This document shows positions 16,715 through 25,134 of a stretch of 35,992 nucleotides of DNA, piece by piece. The translations under genes and the position numbers were made by a program. This DNA is from Blautia sp. (GTDB lineage Bacteria; Bacillota; Clostridia; Lachnospirales; Lachnospiraceae). The notes under the pieces were generated by a model, which saw only the letters and a program-made list of their open reading frames with translations, was not told where the DNA came from and did not search any database. The stretch lies in the NCBI GenBank assembly GCA_021772055.1, contig JAETNR010000046.1, positions 1 to 35,992 of the forward strand, given 5' to 3'. Within the stretch, counting starts at the first letter, position 1; every line of letters starts with the position of its first letter.

Positions 16715-17146
16715 ATGAATGCAAATGCAGAATTATTAAACTATGTATATCAGAATTCCCAGATGGGTGTGGATACTATTCAGCAATTGATGGAGATTTC
16801 GGAAGATCTTCCTTTTAAGGAATTTCTGGAAAAACAGCTTACCGGTTATGAGGAATTTCATAAGCGTGCCCGCAGGATGCTGAATCAGAACGGATATGAT
16901 GAGAAAGGCCTCAATACCTTCGAAAAAGTGAAAACTTATTTTATGGTAAATGCCCAGACCATGAATGATCGTTCCTCTTCCAATATGGCTTCCATGCTGA
17001 TCAACGGAAGCACCATGGGGATTATCGATACTGTGAAGAAACTTCACCAGTATGAACATGATGCGGAGAAGGACAGCATAAAGCTTATGGAGGAACTGAG
17101 GGAATTTGAGGAAAAGAGCGTAGAAAAGTTGAAAGAATTTCTGTAG
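16715..17146 (+). CDS. Uncharacterised helical protein (four-helix, ferritin-like pattern)
   Basis: This 143-residue protein is predicted to be almost all helix, with heptad-like hydrophobic spacing and no signal peptide, cysteines or membrane span. It starts NANAELLNYVYQNSQMGVDT and ends in a charged helix, FEEKSVEKLKEFL. The pattern of about four long helices recalls ferritin-like or spore-coat-type bundles, but no complete di-iron ligand set is evident. ATG 16715 follows GGAG (16703-16706) by eight bases. It lies 46 bases after the GH31 gene and is probably co-transcribed. Similar proteins are common in Lachnospiraceae; the function is unknown to me. Confidence 0.8.
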   Translation: MNANAELLNYVYQNSQMGVDTIQQLMEISEDLPFKEFLEKQLTGYEEFHKRARRMLNQNGYDEKGLNTFEKVKTYFMVNAQTMNDRSSSNMASMLINGSTMGIIDTVKKLHQYEHDAEKDSIKLMEELREFEEKSVEKLKEFL

Positions 17147-17211
17147 AAAAGAATCTGAACGGCCGATAGAAGGTCCGGGTTTCAAAAGAGAGAGGAAAAC
17201 GGGAGGAAATG

Positions 17212-18573
17212 ATGTCTGGAAAAGTTCGCGATATGACCAACGGATCACCGGGGAAGCTGATTATGCTGTTCGCATTTCCATTGATGATCGGAAATATTTT
17301 TCAGCAGCTTTATACTATGGTAGATACCATGGTAGTAGGACAGATCATAGGAGTTCAGGCACTGGCTGCATTGGGGGCGGTAGAGTGGATCATGTGGCTG
17401 GTGCTTGGGGTATCCCAGGGAATGACCCAGGGATTCTCCATTCTGATCGCCCAGTATTACGGCGCAAAAAAATGGGATAGTTTGCGAAAGGCCGTAGCGC
17501 ACAGTTACATACTGACAGCAATTCTGGCTGTCATGGTATTTCTCGTAAGCCAGGCAGGGGCATATGGACTTCTGCTTTTTTTGCATACGCCACAGGATAT
17601 TATGGGGATGTCTCTGATTTATTTAAGGGTTGTGTTTCTCGGACTGCCGGGGATCGCTGCGTATCATATGTTTTCTTCCGCGCTGAGGGCTATGGGAGAC
17701 AGCCGCTCTCCCTTAATTGCCATGGTAAGTGCAGCAGTGATGAATGTTGTGCTGGATATTCTTTTTGTGGCAGAGTTTTCCTTTGGAGTGGCAGGGGCCG
17801 CGGCTGCTACGGCAATCGCCCAGACTTTTTCTGCATGTTACTGTTTTATGGCACTGAAAAAGATTGAGGTGCTCAGGCTGAAGAAAGAAGACTTTGCCCG
17901 GGCGGAGGGTCTTTATGGAAACCTGGTGGGCCTTGGGGCACCGGTGGTCTTTCAGAATGTGATTATTGGCGTGGGCGGCCTTGTTGTTCAATATGTGGTA
18001 AATGGCTATGGGTTCCTGTTTGTGGCAGGTTTTACTGCAACCAATAAGCTATACGGCGTTTTGGAAATGGCGGCTATCTCTTATGGATATGCGATCGTAA
18101 CCTATGTGGGACAGAATTATGGGGCCGGGAATCCGGCCAGGATTAAAAAAGGCGTGAGAACAAGCGCCGGAATCGCATTCCTGACAGCAGCGACGATTTC
18201 TGCAGGGATGTTCCTGGGCGGGAAAAAGATCCTGGCTTTGTTCATTTCCGGAAGTCCGGGGCAGACAGAACAGGTGCTTGAGATTGCATATAAGTATCTG
18301 TTTATCATGGCATGTTTTTTGTGGATCCTGTATTTTTTGTATGTGTACCGCTCTGCACTTCAGGGACTGGGGAATACCCTGATTCCCATGCTGAGCGGAA
18401 TTGCAGAATTTGTGATGCGCATCGGCGCTGCGCTTTTTTTGCCTGTGCTGATTGGGGAAGACGGGATTTTCTATGCTGAGATTGCAGCCTGGACAGGAGC
18501 TGCAGTCCTTCTGGCTGCCAGCTATTATTACATCATCCGGCACCGCTTCTTAGAAGAATCAACGGAAAAATGA
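17212..18573 (+). CDS. MATE-family multidrug/toxin exporter
   Basis: The 453-residue integral membrane protein has about twelve hydrophobic spans in two homologous halves. The MATE N-terminal pattern is GKLIMLFAFPLMIGNIFQQL followed by DTMVVGQIIG, and LRAMGDSRSPL is the usual loop near residue 160. MATE proteins export cationic drugs or metabolites driven by Na+ or H+; the substrate is unknown. GGAGG (17202-17206) lies five bases before ATG 17212; an ATG at 17209 is only two bases from it. It follows the helical protein by 65 bases without a clear terminator. Confidence 0.93.
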   Translation: MSGKVRDMTNGSPGKLIMLFAFPLMIGNIFQQLYTMVDTMVVGQIIGVQALAALGAVEWIMWLVLGVSQGMTQGFSILIAQYYGAKKWDSLRKAVAHSYILTAILAVMVFLVSQAGAYGLLLFLHTPQDIMGMSLIYLRVVFLGLPGIAAYHMFSSALRAMGDSRSPLIAMVSAAVMNVVLDILFVAEFSFGVAGAAAATAIAQTFSACYCFMALKKIEVLRLKKEDFARAEGLYGNLVGLGAPVVFQNVIIGVGGLVVQYVVNGYGFLFVAGFTATNKLYGVLEMAAISYGYAIVTYVGQNYGAGNPARIKKGVRTSAGIAFLTAATISAGMFLGGKKILALFISGSPGQTEQVLEIAYKYLFIMACFLWILYFLYVYRSALQGLGNTLIPMLSGIAEFVMRIGAALFLPVLIGEDGIFYAEIAAWTGAAVLLAASYYYIIRHRFLEESTEK

Positions 18574-18594
18574 ATGAATTATGCAAGAAAATTG

Positions 18595-18623
18595 TTTACG
18601 CTGAAGCGATAAAGTGCTATAGT
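18595..18623 (+). promoter_or_regulatory. Extended -10 promoter of paaK
   Basis: TTTACG (18595-18600), a 17-base spacer and TATAGT (18618-18623) preceded by TGC (extended -10). The start would be near 18630, giving a leader of about 90 bases with no obvious riboswitch. Confidence 0.65.
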
Positions 18624-18718
18624 AAGGGTATGAATATTGCCCTTGACGTGCTGGCTGTCTGAAAGAAAATGCGCCGGTACATCAGGCAGAATAGCAGAAA
18701 GAAAGGAAACAAAGAAAT

Positions 18719-20026
18719 ATGGAAAGATATTATCAGCCGGAAATCGAATGTGCTTCCAGGGAGCAGATTCGGGAGTGGCAGAGTGAGAGATTGGTAAAAC
18801 AGGTTCAGAATGTATGGAATCATGTTCCGTTTTACAGAAAACGAATGGAGGAAAAAGGCGTTACGCCAGAGGATATTCAGTCTATTGATGATCTGCATAA
18901 GCTGCCTTTTGTAGAAAAGGACGATCTTCGTGAATGCTATCCTTATGGGCTGCTTGCGAGGCCTTTGTGTGAATGTGTGCGGATCCAGTCTACAAGCGGT
19001 ACGACAGGAAGACGTGTGGTTGCTTTTTATACACAGCACGACCTTGATCTGTGGGAAGACTGCTGCGCAAGGGCCATTGTGGCAGCAGGCGGAACCAAGG
19101 AGGATGTGTGCCATGTAAGCTATGGATACGGACTCTTTACCGGAGGTCCGGGATTAAACGGAGGCTCCCATAAGGTGGGCTGTCTCACCCTTCCCATGTC
19201 TTCCGGAAATACGGAGCGTCAGATTCAGTTTATGACAGATCTTGAATCCACGATCCTTTGCTGTACCCCGTCTTATGCGGCTTATCTGGCAGAGAGTATC
19301 CAGGAGCGGGGCATCCGTGATCAGATTAAATTAAAGGCAGGAATCTTCGGTGCAGAAGCATGGACGGAAGAGATGCGCCATGACATTGAAGAAAAACTGG
19401 GCATCAAGGCATACGATATTTACGGCCTTACGGAAATTTCCGGACCTGGTGTGGCTTTTGAATGCTCCGCCCAGAAGGGCATGCATGTAAATGAAGACCA
19501 TTTTGTGGCAGAGGTGATTAATCCCAAGACAGGAGAAGTGCTTCCTGACGGAGAAAAGGGCGAGCTTGTGTTCACCAGCATTACGAAGGAAGCGTTCCCT
19601 CTGATCCGCTACCGCACCAGGGATATCTGTATTTTAAGCAGGGAGAAATGCTCCTGCGGCAGAACCCATGTAAAAATGACCAAACCTCTTGGCAGAAGCG
19701 ATGATATGCTCATTGTCAAAGGTGTGAATGTATTCCCGTCCCAGATTGAGACTGTTCTTATGAACAAGGGATATCCGGCAAATTATCAGATCATCGTAGA
19801 CCGTGTGAACAACAGTGATACCATTGAAGTACAGGTTGAGATGACGCCGGAGATGTTCTCTGACAGCTTAAGCGCTGTATCTGCAAAAGAAAAAGAACTG
19901 ATCGATGCATTAAAAGCAATGCTTGGCATTTACGCAAAAGTGAAGCTGGTAAATCCCAAGTCCATTACAAGAAGTGAAGGAAAAGCTGTGCGGGTAATTG
20001 ATAAGCGTAATCTGTATCAGCAGTAA
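18719..20026 (+). CDS. paaK: Phenylacetate-CoA ligase
   Basis: This adenylate-forming enzyme activates phenylacetate or a related aryl acid to its CoA thioester. The 435-residue length fits. The ATP-binding motif STSGTTGRR lies at 91-99, and YGLTE (235-239) is the A5 motif. ECSAQKGMHVNEDHF, the YRTRD hinge and a C-terminal domain (PAAK_C) follow. In gut Firmicutes such enzymes usually sit with an ACT protein and often indolepyruvate:ferredoxin oxidoreductase, and may conserve energy from aromatic amino acid fermentation; the oxidoreductase is not in this window. The ACT gene follows 32 bases downstream. Confidence 0.95.
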   Translation: MERYYQPEIECASREQIREWQSERLVKQVQNVWNHVPFYRKRMEEKGVTPEDIQSIDDLHKLPFVEKDDLRECYPYGLLARPLCECVRIQSTSGTTGRRVVAFYTQHDLDLWEDCCARAIVAAGGTKEDVCHVSYGYGLFTGGPGLNGGSHKVGCLTLPMSSGNTERQIQFMTDLESTILCCTPSYAAYLAESIQERGIRDQIKLKAGIFGAEAWTEEMRHDIEEKLGIKAYDIYGLTEISGPGVAFECSAQKGMHVNEDHFVAEVINPKTGEVLPDGEKGELVFTSITKEAFPLIRYRTRDICILSREKCSCGRTHVKMTKPLGRSDDMLIVKGVNVFPSQIETVLMNKGYPANYQIIVDRVNNSDTIEVQVEMTPEMFSDSLSAVSAKEKELIDALKAMLGIYAKVKLVNPKSITRSEGKAVRVIDKRNLYQQ

Positions 20027-20058
20027 TGCTGTCTATAAAGTGAAAAGGAGGGTGTTTT

Positions 20059-20490
20059 ATGACAGTAAAACAGATTTCTATTTTTTTGGAAAACAAACCG
20101 GGCAGGCTTGCAGACTTTACCGATATCCTGTCCAGGCGCGGTATTGATATGAGAGCATTGTCCCTCGCAGAAGCGGAGGATTTTGGGATTGTGCGGATGA
20201 TTGTGGATGATGTGTACAATGCTTCTACCGTTTTGAAGGATGAGGGATATGTATTTTCTATTACGGAAGTACTGGCAGTGGAGATGCCGGATGAACCGGG
20301 AGCTCTCTCCGGGATTATCCGTGTTCTTGGAGAGAATGAGGTGAATATTGATTATCTCTATGCATTTACAGCCCGCAAGAAAGGCGCTGCATACATGATT
20401 CTCAGAGTAAAAGATAACAAAAAGGCTGTGGATGTGCTGAAAGCAAGCGGAATCAGACCTGTAGGCCAGGAAGAACTGGCGGATCTTTAA
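20059..20490 (+). CDS. Tandem ACT-domain protein
   Basis: The 143-residue protein is two ACT domains (about 1-68 and 69-143). Each has the amino-acid-binding glycine turn: ENKPGRLADFTDIL and DEPGALSGIIRVL. ACT domains bind amino acids and act as allosteric sensors. Placement directly after paaK is a recurrent pairing, which suggests sensing of aromatic amino acids or control of the ligase; that is inference. An AAGGAGGG binding site precedes the ATG. There is no catalytic or DNA-binding domain. Confidence 0.92.
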   Translation: MTVKQISIFLENKPGRLADFTDILSRRGIDMRALSLAEAEDFGIVRMIVDDVYNASTVLKDEGYVFSITEVLAVEMPDEPGALSGIIRVLGENEVNIDYLYAFTARKKGAAYMILRVKDNKKAVDVLKASGIRPVGQEELADL

Positions 20491-20505
20491 AGGAAGAAAT
20501 AGTAT

Positions 20506-20534
20506 TTGTGTTTTGGGAAAAATCATGGTATAGT
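20506..20534 (+). promoter_or_regulatory. Promoter of the LacI-family regulator
   Basis: TTGTGT (20506-20511), a 17-base spacer and TATAGT (20529-20534) with an extended TGG. Downstream, CCTGACT and AGTCAGG form an inverted repeat (about 20549-20582) before the binding site, possibly an operator. Confidence 0.7.
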
Positions 20535-20592
20535 AAACGTATGTGGAGCCTGACTGCTGCAGATTGACTCTTTAAAGTCAGGAGAGAATAGA

Positions 20593-21597
20593 ATGAAAGT
20601 TAGCATACGAGACTTAAGTAAAATGACCGGATTTTCCCCTGCTACCATCTCCAATGCGCTGAATCATAAGAAAGGCGTGAACAGAGAAACTGCGGAAGAG
20701 ATTTTTCGGGTTGCAAGAGAGACCGGCTATTTAAGCACCAATGCTGTGACGAAGATCAAGCTGCTGCTTTTTAAGAAGAACGGATTGATCATTGAAGATA
20801 CTCCTTTCTTTCAGAGCCTGATCGAGGGGTTTGAGGAGGAATGCCACAGGCTGGGGTATGAGATGGTAGTCGCCCGGGCAGACCAGAGAGATGCGGACTA
20901 TGACCATCAGGTGCAGGAACATTTACGGGAGCAGGGTGTTGCTGTGGTGGTTCTTGCTACAGAAATGATGGACGGGGATCTGGAACCCTATAGGAATGCA
21001 CCTTGCCCTCTGGTGATTCTGGATCATTGGTCTGAATCTATGGAATTTAATTCTGTGCTCATTAATAATGCGGATGCGGCCAGAATGATCACGGAGCATA
21101 TTTTGGATAATGGTCATACGGAGATCGGGTATCTGCGGGGGTCATTTCGGATTAAGGGATTCCGCTCCAGGTTTGTGGGATTTCAGACTGCACTGAAGAA
21201 GAGGAAGATTCCTTATAAGGAGGAGTATACGGTTACCCTGGGTACTTCTTTGAATGGGGCTTATCAGGATATGCTGCAGTATTTGAGAAGGGGGAATAAG
21301 CTTCCCACTGCTTTTTTTGCGGATAACGATATGATCGCACTGGGGGCTATGAAGGCACTTCAGGAGATGGGGTATCGGGTTCCGGAGGATGTTTCCCTGG
21401 TGGGGTTTGATGATCTTCCTTTTAGTGCGATTTCATCGCCTGCACTGACTACGCTTAAGGTGCCGAATAAGGAAATGGGGAAGATGGCGGTTAGGCGTTT
21501 GGCGGAGCTTGCGGAAGGGATCGGGACGGACGCGGTTACGAAGACGCAGGTTTGTCCGTTTATTGTTTATCGGGATACTGTGAAGAAGATGATATAA
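20593..21597 (+). CDS. LacI-family transcriptional regulator
   Basis: The 334-residue repressor has an N-terminal helix-turn-helix (VSIRDLSKMTGFSPATISNA, residues 3-22) with hinge, and a periplasmic-binding-protein-like sugar sensor (about 60-330, with ADNDMIALGAMKALQEMGYR and VGFDDLPFS). Its own promoter and terminator flank it. The next 260 bases contain palindromic operators before a sugar operon, so it most likely represses that operon. The last third of the gene shifts to G- and T-ending codons, as does the next gene. Confidence 0.93.
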   Translation: MKVSIRDLSKMTGFSPATISNALNHKKGVNRETAEEIFRVARETGYLSTNAVTKIKLLLFKKNGLIIEDTPFFQSLIEGFEEECHRLGYEMVVARADQRDADYDHQVQEHLREQGVAVVVLATEMMDGDLEPYRNAPCPLVILDHWSESMEFNSVLINNADAARMITEHILDNGHTEIGYLRGSFRIKGFRSRFVGFQTALKKRKIPYKEEYTVTLGTSLNGAYQDMLQYLRRGNKLPTAFFADNDMIALGAMKALQEMGYRVPEDVSLVGFDDLPFSAISSPALTTLKVPNKEMGKMAVRRLAELAEGIGTDAVTKTQVCPFIVYRDTVKKMI

Positions 21598-21605
21598 AGA
21601 GAAAT

Positions 21606-21634
21606 GGCACCGTGGTATTGCGGTGCTTTTTTTT
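21606..21634 (+). terminator. Intrinsic terminator of the LacI gene
   Basis: GCACCG (21607-21612) pairs with CGGTGC (21621-21626), followed directly by eight T. Confidence 0.88.
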
Positions 21635-21646
21635 GTGGCTGGGTGT

Positions 21647-21682
21647 TGTTTATAATTGTTTATATAAATGTTTATATAAACA
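21647..21682. promoter_or_regulatory. Upstream operator cluster of TGTTTATA repeats
   Basis: TGTTTATA recurs at 21647, 21657 and 21669, ten and twelve bases apart, about one helical turn. The last copy is the perfect 14-bp palindrome TGTTTATATAAACA (21669-21682). The same half-site occurs in the promoter 120 bases downstream, so DNA looping between two repressor-bound sites is plausible. The gap 21683-21787 is very AT-rich and shows nothing else recognisable. Confidence 0.7.
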
Positions 21683-21787
21683 GTAGAATAAACATTAAAA
21701 ATAAGAAAGATATAGTACGTAATAGATAATATTAGGATAATAATATTGTATAAATTGACGAAAATGAGATGGAAAATTGAAAAGATG

Positions 21788-21830
21788 TTGAAATAATATG
21801 TAAACAGTTTATAATAGTGTTTATAAAAAC
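21788..21830 (+). promoter_or_regulatory. Promoter and operators of the isomerase-transketolase-kinase operon
   Basis: TTGAAA (21788-21793), a 16-base spacer and TATAAT (21810-21815). The imperfect palindrome TGTAAAC-A-GTTTATA (21799-21813) fills the spacer and enters the -10 box. Another half-site TGTTTATAA (21818-21826) lies at the start point. A LacI-family repressor bound here would block RNA polymerase. The gene upstream encodes such a protein. Confidence 0.75.
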
Positions 21831-21894
21831 AAAGAGTCAGTTTGCAGCGTTGAGTAAAAGATTTGTTGAAAAAAATTTTAAGGAGGATATGGTT

Positions 21895-23295
21895 ATGGAT
21901 CGGATTAAGTTGGGGTTTGCACCTACCAGGAGGAGTATTTTCAGTGCGCCGGATGCGGTGAAGTATCGGGGGCTGACGGCGGATCGGCTTCGGGAACTGG
22001 GGATTGAGTTTGTGGATATTACGGATATTAATGAGGAGGGGCTTCTTTATAATGATGATGATATGATGAAGATCGCGGAGAAGTTTAAGGCGGAGAAGAT
22101 TGACGGGTTGTTTCTTCCTCATTGTAATTTCGGGACGGAGTTTGAGTGTGCAAGGCTGGCGAAGGAGCTGAATGTGCCTGTGCTTTTGTGGGGGCCGTTG
22201 GATGAGAGGCCGGAGCCGGATGGGACGAGACTTCGTGATACCCAGTGTGGATTGTTTGCTACAGGGAAGGTTTTGAGGAGATTTCGGATTCCGTTTACTT
22301 ATATGACGAACTGCAGGCTGAATGATCCGGTGTTTGAGAGAGGAATCAGGGACTTCATGGCTGTTTGTAATGTGGTTAAGAAGTTCAGGAATATCCGGAT
22401 TCTGCAGATTTCTACCAGACCGTTTGAGTTCTGGACGACCATGTGTAATGAAGGGGAATTGCTGGAGAGGTTTAATATTCAGATTTCGCCTATTCCCATG
22501 CCGGAGCTGACAGATGAAGTGAAAAAGGTGAAGGCAGAAGGCACGGAGGTTGCCAGGGTGATAGAATATTGCCGGACAAATATGAAGATTGAGATTAAGG
22601 ATGAGGAACTGGAAAATGTGGCTGCATTGAAGGTGGCTATGAAGAACCTGATTCGGAAGTACGGATGCCAGGCGGGAGCAATCCAGTGCTGGAATCAGCT
22701 GCAGAGTGAGCTTGGGATCATGCCCTGTGCGGCAAATGCATTGCTGAATGAAGAGGGAATTCCGGTTGTCTGTGAAACGGATATTCATGGCGCTATTACC
22801 GCTTTGATGGTGGAAGCTGCAGGAATGGGAGAAACGAGAAGCTTCTTTGCAGATTGGACGATCCGTCATCCGGATAATGAGAACGGTGAGCTTCTGCAGC
22901 ATTGCGGACCGTGGCCCATCTCTGTTGCAAGGGAAACGCCGAAGATCACCTATCCGCTGGCTTTTGACCATCCGGGTGCGATTACTGCGGAAGCGAAACA
23001 TGGGGATATTACCCTGGCTCGTTTTGACGGGGATAACGGAGAGTACTCTCTGCTTCTTGGAAATGCAAAGGGGATCGACGGACCGAAAGGCATGGGAACT
23101 TATCTTTGGGTAGAGGTGGAGAATATTAAGCGTCTGGAAGCAAAGATCGTGGAAGGACCTTACATTCATCATTGTGTGGCTATTCATAAGGATGTGGTTC
23201 CGGTACTGTATGAGGCATGCAAATATATCGGTGTGAAGCCGGATCTGTATGATCCTGTCGAGGAGGATGTGAAAGCATATCTTCGCGGTGAATGA
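21895..23295 (+). CDS. L-fucose/L-arabinose isomerase-like sugar isomerase
   Basis: The 466-residue protein belongs to the fucose isomerase-like superfamily (COG2407 type), which interconverts aldoses and ketoses with a divalent metal. Two probable metal ligands are E294 and D296 in VVCETDIHGA; FADWTIRHPD and LQHCGPWP are typical of the C-terminal half. Sugar specificity cannot be read from the sequence. ATG 21895 follows GGAGG (21882-21886) by eight bases; an ATG at 21889 is too close and a start at 21817 overlaps the promoter. It heads an operon with a split transketolase and an FGGY kinase. Codons in its first half are markedly G/T-ending. Confidence 0.88.
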   Translation: MDRIKLGFAPTRRSIFSAPDAVKYRGLTADRLRELGIEFVDITDINEEGLLYNDDDMMKIAEKFKAEKIDGLFLPHCNFGTEFECARLAKELNVPVLLWGPLDERPEPDGTRLRDTQCGLFATGKVLRRFRIPFTYMTNCRLNDPVFERGIRDFMAVCNVVKKFRNIRILQISTRPFEFWTTMCNEGELLERFNIQISPIPMPELTDEVKKVKAEGTEVARVIEYCRTNMKIEIKDEELENVAALKVAMKNLIRKYGCQAGAIQCWNQLQSELGIMPCAANALLNEEGIPVVCETDIHGAITALMVEAAGMGETRSFFADWTIRHPDNENGELLQHCGPWPISVARETPKITYPLAFDHPGAITAEAKHGDITLARFDGDNGEYSLLLGNAKGIDGPKGMGTYLWVEVENIKRLEAKIVEGPYIHHCVAIHKDVVPVLYEACKYIGVKPDLYDPVEEDVKAYLRGE

Positions 23296-23374
23296 CTGCA
23301 GTACAAGGGTCCTGCAGAATACAAACCATAAGGTTCTGGCTGCAGGGCAGCACATATGGAAAAAGGAGAAAAAA

Positions 23375-24208
23375 ATGGAAAATCTGACTGCTTTATCTTA
23401 TGATTTAAGAAAAAATGTCATTGAGATCATCTGTGCCGGAAAGGCAGGACATATCGGCGGTGACATGAGTGTTATTGATACCCTGATCACCCTGTATTTT
23501 AAGCAGATGAACATCAGCCCGGAAAATATGGACGATCCTGACCGCGACCGATTCGTTATGAGTAAGGGACATTCTGTGGAAGCGCTGTATGCAGTTCTTG
23601 CAGAAAAAGGCTTCTTTACTTTGGGTGAAGTACTGGAGGGATTCAGCAAATTTGGGTCAAAGTTTATCGGACATCCCAATAACAAACTCCCCGGTATTGA
23701 AATGAATTCCGGTTCTCTGGGCCATGGGCTTCCGGTATGCGTGGGTATGGCTCTTGCCGGGAAGATGAATCACCAGGATTACCGCGTATACACCGTTATG
23801 GGGGATGGTGAGCTGGCAGAGGGCTCCGTCTGGGAGGGAGCAATGGCAGCCAGCCACTACAAACTGGACAATCTTTGTGCAGTGGTAGACCGTAACCGTC
23901 TCCAGATTTCCGGAAATACGGAAGATGTGATGCATCATGATGACCTTCATGAGCGTTTCAGAAGTTTTGGATGGAATGTGATCGATGTAAAGGACGGCAA
24001 CAGTATTGATCAGTTAAATGCTGCTTTTGAAGAGGCAAAAACAGTAAAAGGCAGGCCAACCGTATTGATCGCCAATACAGTAAAAGGCTGCGGCTCTTCT
24101 GTGATGGAAAACAAGGCAGGATGGCATCACCACGTACCGAATGAAGAAGAATATACACAGATCATGAAAGACCTGGATGAGAGAAAGGAGGCTGCTCTTC
24201 ATGAGTAA
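23375..24208 (+). CDS. Transketolase, N-terminal (TPP-binding) subunit
   Basis: The 277-residue protein is the pyrophosphate-binding half of a split transketolase. The thiamine diphosphate motif GDGELAEGSVWEGAMAA begins near residue 148 and continues to LDNLCAVVDRNRLQ; SKGHSVEALYAVL near 62 is also typical. ATG 23375 follows GGAG by six bases; the longer in-frame start at 23288 overlaps the isomerase stop and lacks a site. The stop overlaps the start of the C-terminal subunit by eight bases, so the two subunits should be made in equal amounts. Confidence 0.94.
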   Translation: MENLTALSYDLRKNVIEIICAGKAGHIGGDMSVIDTLITLYFKQMNISPENMDDPDRDRFVMSKGHSVEALYAVLAEKGFFTLGEVLEGFSKFGSKFIGHPNNKLPGIEMNSGSLGHGLPVCVGMALAGKMNHQDYRVYTVMGDGELAEGSVWEGAMAASHYKLDNLCAVVDRNRLQISGNTEDVMHHDDLHERFRSFGWNVIDVKDGNSIDQLNAAFEEAKTVKGRPTVLIANTVKGCGSSVMENKAGWHHHVPNEEEYTQIMKDLDERKEAALHE

Positions 24209-25133
24209 GATTGCGAATAAACAGATGATTTGCGAAGTCCTGATGGAGGCTGCAAAAACAGATAAAGACATCGTTGCACTCTGCAGCGACTCCAGAGGAA
24301 GCGGTTCCTTTACTCCCTTTGCGGATACCTATCCGGAGCAGTTTGTGGAAACCGGTATTGCAGAGCAGAATCTGGTAAGTATTGCGGCAGGTCTTGCGAA
24401 ATGCGGCAAAAAGGCATATGCAGTTTCTCCCGCATGTTTTCTCTCCACAAGAAGTTATGAGCAGGCCAAAGTAGACGTGGCTTATTCCAACACCAATGTA
24501 AAACTCATCGGGATCAGCGGAGGCGTCAGCTACGGCGCACTGGGCATGAGCCATCATTCCGCACAGGACATTGCGGCCATGGCTGCGATTCCCAATATGC
24601 GTGTTTATATTCCAAGCGATCATCTTCAGACAAAGGAACTGGTAAAAGCTCTTTTAAAGGATGAAAAGCCTGCCTATATTCGTGTAGGGCGTAATGCCGT
24701 AGATCCGACTTATGAGGAAGGAAATGTCCCCTTTGAGATGGATAAGGCAACGGTTGTGTGCGAGGGTACAGATGTAGCCATCATCGCCTGCGGTGAGATG
24801 GTAAAACCGGCTAAGGATGCGGCAGCTCTTTTGAAGGAGCAGGGCATCAGCGCAGCAGTACTGGATATGTACTGCGTAAAACCGCTGGATAAAGAAGCGG
24901 TTGTGAATGCAGCCGGGAAGGCAAAAGCAGTCCTTACTGTGGAGGAGCACGCACCATTCGGAGGCCTTGGCTCTATGGTAAGCCAGGCAGTGGGAAGCGA
25001 ATGCCCGCGTAAGGTGATCAACATGAGCCTTCCGGATGCACCGGTAATTACCGGAACTTCCAAAGAAGTATTTGACTATTATGGATTAAATGCAGAGGGT
25101 ATTGCAAAAAAAGCGGCGGAGTTGGTGAAATAA
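24201..25133 (+). CDS. Transketolase, C-terminal subunit
   Basis: The 310-residue protein carries the pyrimidine-binding and C-terminal domains. The catalytic glutamate is in FVETGIAEQNLVSIAAGLA (near residue 60). AAAGGAGG (24184-24191) lies nine bases before ATG 24201. With its partner it moves two-carbon ketol units between sugar phosphates. Split transketolases in dedicated sugar operons often act on unusual ketose phosphates rather than in the pentose phosphate pathway; the specific substrate here is unknown. Confidence 0.94.
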   Translation: MSKIANKQMICEVLMEAAKTDKDIVALCSDSRGSGSFTPFADTYPEQFVETGIAEQNLVSIAAGLAKCGKKAYAVSPACFLSTRSYEQAKVDVAYSNTNVKLIGISGGVSYGALGMSHHSAQDIAAMAAIPNMRVYIPSDHLQTKELVKALLKDEKPAYIRVGRNAVDPTYEEGNVPFEMDKATVVCEGTDVAIIACGEMVKPAKDAAALLKEQGISAAVLDMYCVKPLDKEAVVNAAGKAKAVLTVEEHAPFGGLGSMVSQAVGSECPRKVINMSLPDAPVITGTSKEVFDYYGLNAEGIAKKAAELVK

Positions 25134-25134
25134 A

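Noticed and set aside
21433..23355. Minus-strand open frame of 640 codons
   Set aside because: It lies antisense to the LacI and isomerase genes, has low-complexity His/Arg/Leu-rich translation and no fitting start signal. It arises from the G/T-rich codon use of the plus strand.
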